Shown here: in pieces, positions 1 to 4,477 of the stretch | How positions within the stretch are numbered: position 1 is the first letter of the stretch | How the letters are laid out: each line of letters starts with the position of its first letter | Source: Anaerolineae bacterium | GTDB taxonomy: Bacteria > Chloroflexota > Anaerolineae > Anaerolineales > Villigracilaceae | Assembly: GCA_003694975.1 (NCBI GenBank) | Contig: RFJH01000253.1 | Span: 1-6,296, forward strand | Direction of reading: 5' to 3' | DNA: 6,296 nucleotides | The notes under the pieces: generated by a model | Told to the model about the DNA's origin: nothing | What the model saw: the letters and a program-made list of their open reading frames with translations, nothing else | Databases searched by the model: none | Translations under genes and position numbers: made by a program

Positions 1-2
1 GT

Positions 3-191
3 CCTGTTCCGTTCTGTCTCTCCCTCGTCCGCGCCGGGGAACTGCTCTACGGCGAGGGCGAAGTCCCGCCGACGCGCGGCTGGGTCTCACCGACGTATGG
101 GGTGAAAGAACCGGCCCTTTCTCTGGCGGTGGAGGCTCGCTCTGCAGATAGTGTACAATTCATCACGGAATTCATCTTCCCGCCCCCCTGA
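3..191 (+). CDS. Heparinase II/III-like (polysaccharide lyase type) protein, C-terminal end, 5' end outside window
   Basis: The reading frame starting at base 3 is open to a TGA at 189-191 and gives 62 residues, continuing upstream out of the window. The distal part contains TRGWVSPTYGVKEPALSL and then a strand-rich ending SVQFITEFIFP. A W-S-P-x-Y-G-x-x-x-P pattern followed by alternating hydrophobic strands resembles the C-terminal beta domain of heparinase II/III-family proteins, which degrade or edit acidic polysaccharides and often sit beside glycosyltransferases in exopolysaccharide clusters. Coding is supported by the second copy at 1981-2100: most differing codons between the copies are synonymous. 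The stop lies 7 bases before the ATG of the glycosyltransferase fragment, so the two were originally neighbours in one operon. The catalytic region is not in the window, so the family call rests on a short tail remembered by pattern, not on a search. Confidence 0.6.
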   Translation, partial: PVPFCLSLVRAGELLYGEGEVPPTRGWVSPTYGVKEPALSLAVEARSADSVQFITEFIFPPP

Positions 192-299
192 CCCACCCAT
201 GCACATCCTTCTCATCCATCAAGCCTTCGCCGCCCTCGATGAACCCGGCGGGACGCGTCACCTCGTCCGGCGCGATCACCGCGTGACCATCATCGCCAG
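72..299 (+). repeat. Left copy of duplicated operon junction (heparinase tail + glycosyltransferase head)
   Basis: These 228 bases align with 1981-2226. By hand I count about 13 mismatches and one 18-base gap, so roughly 94% identity outside the gap. The 63 bases from the ATG to base 261 are identical in both copies. Similarity stops sharply at 299 (right copy 2226) and begins at about 72 (right copy 1981). The copy spans the end of one gene and the start of the next, so it is a duplicated operon junction and not a transposon end or a short target-site duplication. Confidence 0.93.
199..299 (+). pseudogene. Glycosyltransferase 5' fragment (truncated duplicate)
   Basis: The ATG at 199 begins the same MHILLIHQAFAALDEPGG sequence as the intact gene at 2108. 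The fragment lacks 18 bases (six codons, YELARH) that the intact copy has between two CGCGTCAC octamers, so a repeat-mediated deletion is likely. A conserved-looking Gly in RRGH has become Asp. Similarity to the intact gene ends at 299, after about 33 codons, and the frame then continues into sequence antisense to mntA. Nearly all of the Rossmann-like domains are missing, so it cannot encode a working enzyme. Confidence 0.88.
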
Positions 300-665
300 G
301 CCGCGTTGCAAAAACGCCATGACATCTTCGTATTCCCGCGCCGTCAGGGAAACGAAGCCTGCCGTGCGCTCTAGATCGCGGCAGTAAATGCGCTTTCCCG
401 AGACGGCCTCGAAGCGCGTGATGGGATGAGCGCCGTTGAGCACCACCAGATCGAGGTCCTCGAAGCGCAGGGCTTCCTGCAAGTCGGCGCGCAGATCGGC
501 TATTTCATCCAGATCGGGTTTGCTCTCGAAGAGCACGGCGATATCCAAGTCGCTCCCGGGACGTACTACGCCGGACTGCGCCGAGCCGAACACCCATGCC
601 GCCATCACCTGCGGATGCCGTCTCAGCACCGCTGCAATCCGATTGAAATCAATCTCGCGAGACAT
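276..665 (-). CDS. mntA: MntA-type antitoxin, minimal nucleotidyltransferase (MNT) domain
   Basis: This 129-residue protein is a minimal nucleotidyltransferase. G27-S28 and D39-x-D41 form the GS...DxD metal and nucleotide site, and D70 or D72 in the EDLDLVVLN strand is a likely third acid. In characterised MntA/HepT modules the antitoxin transfers AMP onto a tyrosine of the HEPN toxin and inactivates it; both proteins are cytoplasmic. The gene starts with ATG (complement of 663-665), overlaps the end of hepT by 17 bases, and shows no clear Shine-Dalgarno, which suggests translational coupling to hepT. Its last seven codons (LAMMVTR) and the stop lie in the duplicated glycosyltransferase fragment, read antisense, so the native C-terminus seems to have been replaced at the junction. 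The active-site core is intact, so activity is plausible. Confidence 0.9.
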   Translation of the reverse strand: MSREIDFNRIAAVLRRHPQVMAAWVFGSAQSGVVRPGSDLDIAVLFESKPDLDEIADLRADLQEALRFEDLDLVVLNGAHPITRFEAVSGKRIYCRDLERTAGFVSLTAREYEDVMAFLQRGLAMMVTR

Positions 666-1065
666 AAGCCCGTATTTCCCGGATGAAACGTTCGAAGTCG
701 TCCAATCGCCGGTTGACGATGTCGGCCAGAATGGCCGCGTCCACCTGTTCGTAGCGATGCACGATGAAGTTACGAAACTGCACCATACGGCGGTAAGGAG
801 TTTCGGACGATAACGCCCCGATCTCCACGCAACGGGCGATGGATTCCCGGCCGGTGGCCGCCGGTGTCAGGTCTTGAACGGAGATAATGCGCTGACATAC
901 ATCAATCACGGCTTCGACCGCCACCTGTAGGCTACGTTCCACCGCTCGCCGCGTGCGCCAGTCTTCTTCCAATTGCGAGACCCGGACGTGGCCCAGAGAA
1001 CGCAACTCCCGGACGACCTGTTCGATCACGCTCAGTTTCCGCAAAACGACGCCGTTGGCTTTCAT
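649..1065 (-). CDS. hepT: HepT-type HEPN ribonuclease toxin
   Basis: This 138-residue, mostly helical protein carries the HEPN signature R-x4-H-x-Y as RNFIVHRY, with R98, H103 and Y105. In the HepT/MntA family the R and H form the RNase site at a dimer interface and the Y is the residue AMPylated by MntA. The length is normal for HepT. Preceding helices (about residues 10-60) and the segment GRESIARCVEIGALS fit the DUF86-like fold. The gene comes first in the pair, overlapping mntA by 17 bases, the usual toxin-then-antitoxin order in this class. The start (complement of 1063-1065) lies 6 bases after a TATAAT, which supports this ATG and predicts a leaderless message. The module is on the opposite strand to everything around it, consistent with arrival as a cassette. 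The RNA target cannot be read from the sequence. Confidence 0.92.
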   Translation of the reverse strand: MKANGVVLRKLSVIEQVVRELRSLGHVRVSQLEEDWRTRRAVERSLQVAVEAVIDVCQRIISVQDLTPAATGRESIARCVEIGALSSETPYRRMVQFRNFIVHRYEQVDAAILADIVNRRLDDFERFIREIRAYVSRD

Positions 1066-1071
1066 GTCGTC

Positions 1072-1080
1072 ATTATACCA
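1072..1080 (-). promoter_or_regulatory. Extended -10 promoter of hepT-mntA (leaderless start predicted)
   Basis: On the - strand the sequence reads TGGTATAAT, a consensus extended -10 (TGn plus TATAAT), then GACGAC and the hepT ATG. With TATAAT at -12 to -7, position +1 falls on the A of the ATG, so the transcript should be leaderless. No convincing -35 hexamer is seen at 17 bp spacing; an extended -10 can compensate for that. Confidence 0.72.
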
Positions 1081-1328
1081 TCCGCCCCCCGGCGAAGGTT
1101 GTCGAAGAGATTTTCCAGGATACCCAGAGCACCCCGCATACCACCGCGTCGGGGTGCATCACACCGAGCGGAGCGCCCCTAGGGCGCGCAGGCGAGGCGC
1201 TTGCGCCGAGCAGCGTCGAGGCGGCCCGCGCAATGGCGTCTCGACTACGGCCTTCGGCCTCCACCCGACGCGATGACTCGCGCCAAGCGAATTGTAGAAC
1301 AACCGCAAGCGGTTGTCCCGCCCCTCTC

Positions 1329-1350
1329 GCCGGAGGGTGAGCCCTCCGGC
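1329..1350. repeat. Perfect 9-bp inverted repeat, 4-base loop
   Basis: GCCGGAGGG (1329-1337) and CCCTCCGGC (1342-1350) are exact complements around TGAG. There is no T-run on either side, so a terminator is unlikely. A second perfect stem, AGCCCC/GGGGCT, follows at 1362-1376. Confidence 0.8.
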
Positions 1351-1560
1351 TCAGCACATGAAGCCCCTACGGGGCTGCCCTCGACGTCTGGGCGGGTTGT
1401 AGGATGGGGATTTATCCCGTCTACCGTGCCGAGCCCCTCGACAGGCTCGGGGTAAACTCCGCGTAGCGCAGTCGAGACGCTCGCGCTCATCAAGAACCGC
1501 CCTCCGCGTAGCACCCGCCGGAGTGCGTATCGAGGAGACCGCTACAATCGCGCCCCCAGC

Positions 1561-1595
1561 CCCCGAGTAGAGCGCGTAGTGCTCGTATCGAGGGG
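1561..1595. repeat. REP-like unit B, copy 1
   Basis: This 35-base unit matches 1703-1737 with two differences, both T versus C. It begins CCCCGAGTAG and ends CGAGGGG. In the copy at 1703 a GAGCGC/GCGCTC inner stem lies within outer CCCC/GGGG arms, so the unit is palindromic in outline. Confidence 0.8.
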
Positions 1596-1663
1596 CTCGC
1601 CTCGATACAGGCTCGCTGGCGCTCGCCTTACTCGGCGACCATTCGCCATCCTTCATGTTCCGA

Positions 1664-1706
1664 TCTTCGAGTAGCACCACAGGTGCGTACCGAGGGGCCG
1701 CGCCCC
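1664..1706. repeat. REP-like unit A, copy 1
   Basis: These 43 bases match 1810-1852 with five differences, all transitions. The core AGGTGCGTACCGAGGGG is identical in both copies. Confidence 0.8.
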
Positions 1707-1737
1707 GAGTAGAGCGCGTAGCGCTCGTACCGAGGGG
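1703..1737. repeat. REP-like unit B, copy 2
   Basis: Second copy of the 35-base unit at 1561-1595. It overlaps the end of unit A copy 1 by four bases, so A and B are composite pieces of one repeat family. Confidence 0.8.
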
Positions 1738-1748
1738 CGCTTTAGCAA

Positions 1749-1792
1749 CCGCTCTCCTCGATACGGCTGCTGCACAGCCACTCGGAGAGCGG
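1749..1792. repeat. Two-tier palindrome (9-bp outer, 5-bp inner stem)
   Basis: CCGCTCTCC (1749-1757) pairs exactly with GGAGAGCGG (1784-1792). Inside, GGCTG (1765-1769) pairs with CAGCC (1775-1779). The unpaired 5' stretch holds one copy of the CCTCGATAC motif. The shape is that of a REP hairpin with an internal bulge. Confidence 0.78.
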
Positions 1793-1809
1793 CTTTCTTC
1801 GGAAATCGG

Positions 1810-1852
1810 TCTTCGAGCAGCGCCGTAGGTGCGTACCGAGGGGCCGCGTCCC
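1810..1852. repeat. REP-like unit A, copy 2
   Basis: Second copy of the 43-base unit at 1664-1706, with five transitions. Confidence 0.8.
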
Positions 1853-1937
1853 CCGGTTTTGCGTGCTCACGAATCGGCGCCGGCTCCTGGCCTGTCACGA
1901 ACCAATGTGCCTTGCTGCCCGGGTTTCCCTCGCTCCT

Positions 1938-1970
1938 GGGTAGCGCGAGGGCAATGCCCTTGCGCTACCC
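1938..1970. repeat. 15-bp hairpin beside right edge of the inserted block
   Basis: GGGTAGCGCGAGGGC (1938-1952) and GCCCTTGCGCTACCC (1956-1970) pair over 15 positions with one mismatch, which is G-U in RNA, around an AAT loop. It is the longest stem in the repeat field and ends 10 bases before the right duplicated junction. No T-run follows on the + strand. It could be a REP element, a recombination end or a weak terminator; the sequence does not decide. Confidence 0.75.
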
Positions 1971-1980
1971 TCGTCTCCCC

Positions 1981-2100
1981 ACGCGCGGCTGGGTCTCGCC
2001 GACGTATGGGGTGAAAGAACCGGCTTTGTCCCTGGCGGTGGAGATTCGCTCCGCGGATAGTGTACAATTCATCACGGAATTCATCTTCCCGACCCTCTGA
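1981..2100 (+). pseudogene. Heparinase II/III-like 3' remnant
   Basis: The last 39 codons of the gene ending at 191 recur here in an open frame ending at TGA 2098-2100, with TRGWVSPTYGVKEPALSL identical at protein level. Upstream of 1981 the frame runs into the hairpin and repeat field and loses all resemblance, so this is a headless fragment. Against the left copy, six of the nine changed codons are synonymous. The others are Ala to Ile and the two residues before the stop (PP versus TL). Confidence 0.8.
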
Positions 2101-2226
2101 CCCACCCATGCACATCCTTCTCATCCATCAAGCCTTCGCCGCCCTCGATGAACCCGGCGGGACGCGTCACTACGAACTGGCGCGTCACCTCGTCCGGCGT
2201 GGTCACCGCGTGACCATCATCGCCAG
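1981..2226 (+). repeat. Right copy of duplicated operon junction
   Basis: Direct duplicate of 72-299, but 246 bases long because it keeps the 18 bases lost from the left copy. It contains the heparinase remnant and the start of the intact glycosyltransferase. With the left copy it brackets 1681 bases of foreign-looking DNA. Confidence 0.93.
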
Positions 2227-3343
2227 CCCGGTGAGTTACATTACAGGGCACCCCTCTTCACTGCCTTCGGGCAGCGAAGAAAATGATGCCATCACCATCC
2301 TCCGCGCCCCTACCTATCACGCTCTGCACAAGTCCTTCGTCCACCGCACGCTGGCCTTTTTCTCCTTCATGTTCTCCTCCTTCTTCATCGGTCTGCGCGT
2401 GCGCGAAGTGGATCTCGTCTGGGGCACCTCGCCGCCCATCTTCCAGGCCTGGACGGCCTGGCTCCTGGCGCGTCTCAAAGGCGTGCCGTTTCTCTTCGAG
2501 GTGCGCGACCTGTGGCCGTACTTCGCCGTCGCCGTCGGCGTGCTGACCAACCCGGTCCTGATCCGCATGTCGGAGTGGCTGGAGCGCTTCCTCTATCGCG
2601 GCGCGGACCGGGTGATGGTCAACAGCCCGGGGTTCATCGCCCACGTCACGGGTCGGGGGGCGAAGCGGGTGGAACTCGTCCCGAACGGCGCGGACGCGTC
2701 CATGTTCGATCCGTCCGATGAGGGGGCCGCGTTCCGGCGGTCGCATGGTCTGGAGGGAAAATTCGTCGTCCTGTACGCCGGCGCGCACGGCATGTCCAAC
2801 GACCTGGACGTGGTGCTCGATGCGGCGCGTCTGCTCGAAGGAGAACCGCACATCCAGATTGTCCTGCTGGGCGACGGGAAGGAGAAGCCGCGCCTGGTGG
2901 CGCGCGCCCATGAAATGGGGTTGACCAACGTCACCTTTCTGCCGCCTCTCCCCAAACGCCGGATGCCGGAAGCCCTGGCCGCGGCCGACGCCTGCATCGC
3001 CATCCTCAAGCCGCTGGAGGCCTATAAGACCACCTATCCGAACAAGGTCTTCGACTACATGGCAGCGGGGCGACCCATTGTCCTGGCGATTGACGGCGTG
3101 ATCCGCCAGGTCGTCGAGGCGGCGGATTGCGGTCTCTTCACCCCACCCGGAGATCCCCAGGCGATGGCGAGAGCCATCCGCCAATTGGCCGCCGACAGCG
3201 AGGTCGCGCGCGCGATGGGGCTTCGGGGTCGGCGCTACGTGGAGCAACACTTCCACCGCGCCGACCTGGCACATCGTCTGGCCGAACTCCTGGAAGCGAT
3301 GGTCTCCCAACAGTCAAACAACCCAACTCCCGCAAGAGGTTGA
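2108..3343 (+). CDS. Glycosyltransferase family 4 (WbuB-like), GT-B fold
   Basis: This 411-residue protein is a retaining GT-B glycosyltransferase that would transfer a sugar from a nucleotide-sugar donor during exopolysaccharide or O-antigen-like glycan assembly at the cytoplasmic membrane face. The N-terminal domain opens MHILLIHQAF with the acceptor-side loop GGTRHYELARHL (17-28), and has LVWGTSPP (103-110) and EVRDLWP (131-137). The C-terminal domain starts near VLYAGAHG (221-228), with LLGDGKEK (253-260) and the donor loop TTYPNKVFDYMAAGRP (308-323). D316 takes the place of the second Glu of the usual EX7E motif, a form I recall in WbuB-like enzymes. A hydrophobic aromatic stretch at about 82-95 may be a membrane-contact helix. 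The ATG at 2108 is preferred over the in-frame GTG at 2060 because the extra 16 codons overlap heparinase coding sequence and MHILLIHQAF is a natural GT4 start. The ATG lies 7 bases after the heparinase remnant's TGA with no Shine-Dalgarno, suggesting ancestral translational coupling. Donor and acceptor are unknown. Confidence 0.9.
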   Translation: MHILLIHQAFAALDEPGGTRHYELARHLVRRGHRVTIIASPVSYITGHPSSLPSGSEENDAITILRAPTYHALHKSFVHRTLAFFSFMFSSFFIGLRVREVDLVWGTSPPIFQAWTAWLLARLKGVPFLFEVRDLWPYFAVAVGVLTNPVLIRMSEWLERFLYRGADRVMVNSPGFIAHVTGRGAKRVELVPNGADASMFDPSDEGAAFRRSHGLEGKFVVLYAGAHGMSNDLDVVLDAARLLEGEPHIQIVLLGDGKEKPRLVARAHEMGLTNVTFLPPLPKRRMPEALAAADACIAILKPLEAYKTTYPNKVFDYMAAGRPIVLAIDGVIRQVVEAADCGLFTPPGDPQAMARAIRQLAADSEVARAMGLRGRRYVEQHFHRADLAHRLAELLEAMVSQQSNNPTPARG

Positions 3344-3344
3344 A

Positions 3345-3384
3345 TTGCTCACCCCAAACATACCGCATAAGGTGAGCAAATTTT
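3345..3384 (+). terminator. Inverted repeat with short T-run after the glycosyltransferase gene
   Basis: TTGCTCACC (3345-3353) and GGTGAGCAA (3371-3379) are exact complements 17 bases apart, beginning one base after the glycosyltransferase stop and followed by ATTTT. The A+T-containing stem and large loop make it a weak intrinsic terminator. Since its right arm lies just upstream of the TATAAT at 3389, it could instead be an operator for that promoter. Confidence 0.45.
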
Positions 3385-3388
3385 CATG

Positions 3389-3394
3389 TATAAT
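3389..3394 (+). promoter_or_regulatory. Consensus -10 element upstream of the structured region
   Basis: A perfect TATAAT at 3389-3394 predicts a start near 3401, immediately before the first hairpin (CAGACA/TGTCTG, 3402-3421). The hexamer at 17 bp spacing (CATAAG) is a poor -35, so activity may depend on an activator or on the inverted repeat at 3345-3379. Confidence 0.5.
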
Positions 3395-3442
3395 ACATAT
3401 CCAGACAAGAAAGCCTGTCTGTTCTCTGCCGCGAGTACGATA

Positions 3443-3796
3443 GCGGCCACGGCATGTAAACGGAATTTTTGGAAACTTCTGGGGTACGCCCATTCCCCGC
3501 TCCGGCGGGAAGATTTTGGGAAGCCCATCGGCTCGTTTCCGCCGATGGACAGCAAGCGCATACCGGTCAAGGCCAGATAGCCTGAGAGGCTCAGTTTACC
3601 GGGAAACGTGGCCCCCCTGGGGTGACCCTGAAGTCTATCGAATGCGCCAAAGGCGTCTGGGCGAGGTAACCGTTTGTCCTCGTCCGAATGGCGCAATCTC
3701 GTGACCACGCAGGCGATAGACCTCCGGCCATCGCCTCTTTCAACGTACATCCGTCTGTTCACAGGCGGCATGTGGACATACCACAGCCGTGGCCGC
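3443..3796 (+). promoter_or_regulatory. Possible antiterminator helix (11-bp long-range pairing)
   Basis: GCGGCCACGGC (3443-3453) is the exact reverse complement of GCCGTGGCCGC (3786-3796). The downstream strand contains seven of the nine bases of the terminator's 5' arm (3784-3792), so this helix and the terminator stem cannot coexist. The upstream strand can also fold locally with 3428-3432. These are three mutually exclusive helices, the layout of a transcription attenuator. The trigger is unknown. Confidence 0.45.
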
Positions 3797-3823
3797 AAGG
3801 CAGGCCCACGGCTGCGTGTTTTT
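3784..3823 (+). terminator. Intrinsic terminator directly before recX
   Basis: CAGCCGTGG (3784-3792) pairs exactly with CCACGGCTG (3806-3814), and two more inner pairs (3793-3794/3803-3804) form past a bulged C. CGTG and five T residues (3819-3823) follow. The T-run touches the recX ATG, leaving no room for a separate recX promoter or ribosome binding site. Confidence 0.75.
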
Positions 3824-4477
3824 ATGCCAAAGATTACGGCAATCCAACCACAAAAGAAGAACCCTCGCCGGGTCAACATCTACCTGGACGGCGAATTCGC
3901 CTTCGGATTGAGCCGCATCGTGGCCGCCTGGCTGCGCGTGGGACAACACCTGAGCGCGGAGAAGATCGCTCAACTCCGGGAAGAGGACCAGCGCGAGAAA
4001 GCCTACCAACAAGCCCTGCGCTTCTTGAGTTACCGCCCCCGCTCACAGGCCGAGATCCGGCGAAACCTGCGCAAGCATGATATCCCGGAAAGCATTATCG
4101 AGGATATCATTCAGCGCCTCGAAGAAATTGGGCTTGCCAACGACGAAGAATTCGCCCGCGCCTGGATTGAAAATCGCAACACCTTCCGCCCACGCAGCCG
4201 ACGAGCACTGACAAGCGAGTTGCGCCAAAAAGGCGTACCCGAAGACATCATCCGCTCTGTTCTGGATGAGAACACCGACGACGAACATCTCGCCTATCAG
4301 GCCGGACTCCGCAAAGCGCGCAAACTGGCCCATCTGGAATGGCCTGATTTCCGCCGCAAACTCGGCGATTTTCTGGCCCGGCGCGGGTTTAACTACTCCG
4401 TGATCGCCCCGCTCCTGCGTCAACTCTGGCAGGAAGTACACCCCGAGAGCGATCCAACCACAGAGGATATCGTATGA
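3824..4477 (+). CDS. recX: Regulatory protein RecX
   Basis: This 217-residue protein matches RecX, a small all-helical protein that binds RecA filaments and limits their ATPase and strand-exchange activity in the cytoplasm. After a basic N-terminal extension (NPRRVNIYLDGEFAFGLS, 13-30) come the RecX three-helix repeats: about 62-118 (ALRFLSYRPRSQAEIRRNL then LANDEEFARAWIENR), 122-149 (RPRSRRALTSELRQKGVPED) and 165-204 (KLAHLEWPDFRRKLGDFLARRG). The start at 3824 is chosen because MPKITAI followed by a short basic stretch is typical; the frame stays open to 3674, but that extension would translate through the terminator hairpin. No Shine-Dalgarno precedes the ATG. The stop overlaps the rny start in ATGA. 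recA is not in the window. Confidence 0.93.
   Translation: MPKITAIQPQKKNPRRVNIYLDGEFAFGLSRIVAAWLRVGQHLSAEKIAQLREEDQREKAYQQALRFLSYRPRSQAEIRRNLRKHDIPESIIEDIIQRLEEIGLANDEEFARAWIENRNTFRPRSRRALTSELRQKGVPEDIIRSVLDENTDDEHLAYQAGLRKARKLAHLEWPDFRRKLGDFLARRGFNYSVIAPLLRQLWQEVHPESDPTTEDIV

Larger units (their letters stand above)
1081..1980. repeat. Gene-free field of REP-like inverted and direct repeats
   Basis: No frame in these 900 bases gives a protein that looks natural. Instead there are many short perfect inverted repeats. Pairs with stem lengths: 1129-1135/1151-1157 (7 bp), 1173-1178/1182-1187 (6 bp), 1299-1306/1309-1316 (8 bp), 1329-1337/1342-1350 (9 bp), 1362-1367/1371-1376 (6 bp), 1431-1435/1444-1448 (5 bp), 1749-1757/1784-1792 (9 bp) and 1938-1952/1956-1970 (15 bp, one mismatch). 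A 9-base motif CCTCGRTAC or its complement GTAYCGAGG occurs seven times between 1527 and 1841 (starts at 1527, 1585, 1600, 1687, 1727, 1756, 1833). The style matches repetitive extragenic palindromes. No transposase, including a REP-associated tyrosine transposase, is present in the window. Confidence 0.75.
3401..3823 (+). ncRNA. Candidate structured RNA or long attenuator leader upstream of recX-rny
   Basis: This stretch has no convincing protein gene but many perfect stems between a consensus -10 and an intrinsic terminator. Local stems are 3402-3407/3416-3421 (6 bp), 3428-3432/3443-3447 (5 bp), 3525-3532/3541-3548 (8 bp), 3660-3666/3678-3684 (7 bp with one G-U), 3711-3717/3730-3736 (7 bp) and 3771-3775/3781-3785 (5 bp). 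Long-range pairs are 3443-3453/3786-3796 (11 bp, exact), 3460-3464/3750-3754 (5 bp), 3633-3640/3714-3721 (8 bp, exact) and, nested inside that, 3643-3648/3690-3695 (6 bp). Together they would close a multibranched domain of about 354 nt. I looked for hallmark motifs of RNase P RNA, tmRNA, SRP RNA, T-box leaders and common riboswitches and found none. Either a free RNA ending at 3823 or a leader read through into recX is possible. Confidence 0.5.

Noticed and set aside
1081..1980. CRISPR array
   Set aside because: The repeats are variable, palindromic, in both orientations and not evenly spaced; no cas genes are nearby.
300..1980. Insertion sequence or transposon
   Set aside because: No transposase frame, no matching terminal inverted repeats at 300 and 1980, and the flanking duplications are far too long for target-site duplication.
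2060..2107. GTG start giving a 16-residue N-terminal extension of the glycosyltransferase (same extension at 151 in the left copy)
   Set aside because: The bases are the last codons of the heparinase-like gene in another frame, and GT4 proteins typically begin at the MHILLIHQAF methionine.
2258..3310. 350-codon open frame antisense to the glycosyltransferase
   Set aside because: It is a high-G+C shadow of a well-supported gene; its His- and Arg-rich sequence resembles no protein family.
3454..3459. ATGTAA start-stop pair just inside the 11-bp helix
   Set aside because: Start-stop elements can stall ribosomes, but there is no Shine-Dalgarno and such a hexamer is expected by chance.
3386..3580. 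64-codon + strand frame starting at ATGTATAAT
   Set aside because: Its start codon overlaps the predicted -10 element, so the predicted transcript would lack it; no Shine-Dalgarno and no protein-like pattern.
3401..3823. RNase P RNA, tmRNA, SRP RNA, 6S RNA, T-box or a common riboswitch
   Set aside because: The conserved motifs I know for RNase P, tmRNA, SRP and T-box are absent on both strands, and the length does not suit 6S. A covariance-model search could overturn this.
3349..3879. 176-codon - strand frame across the structured region and into recX
   Set aside because: No recognisable domain, no ribosome binding site, composition like noise, and it runs antisense into the recX start. It would become relevant only if conserved in relatives.
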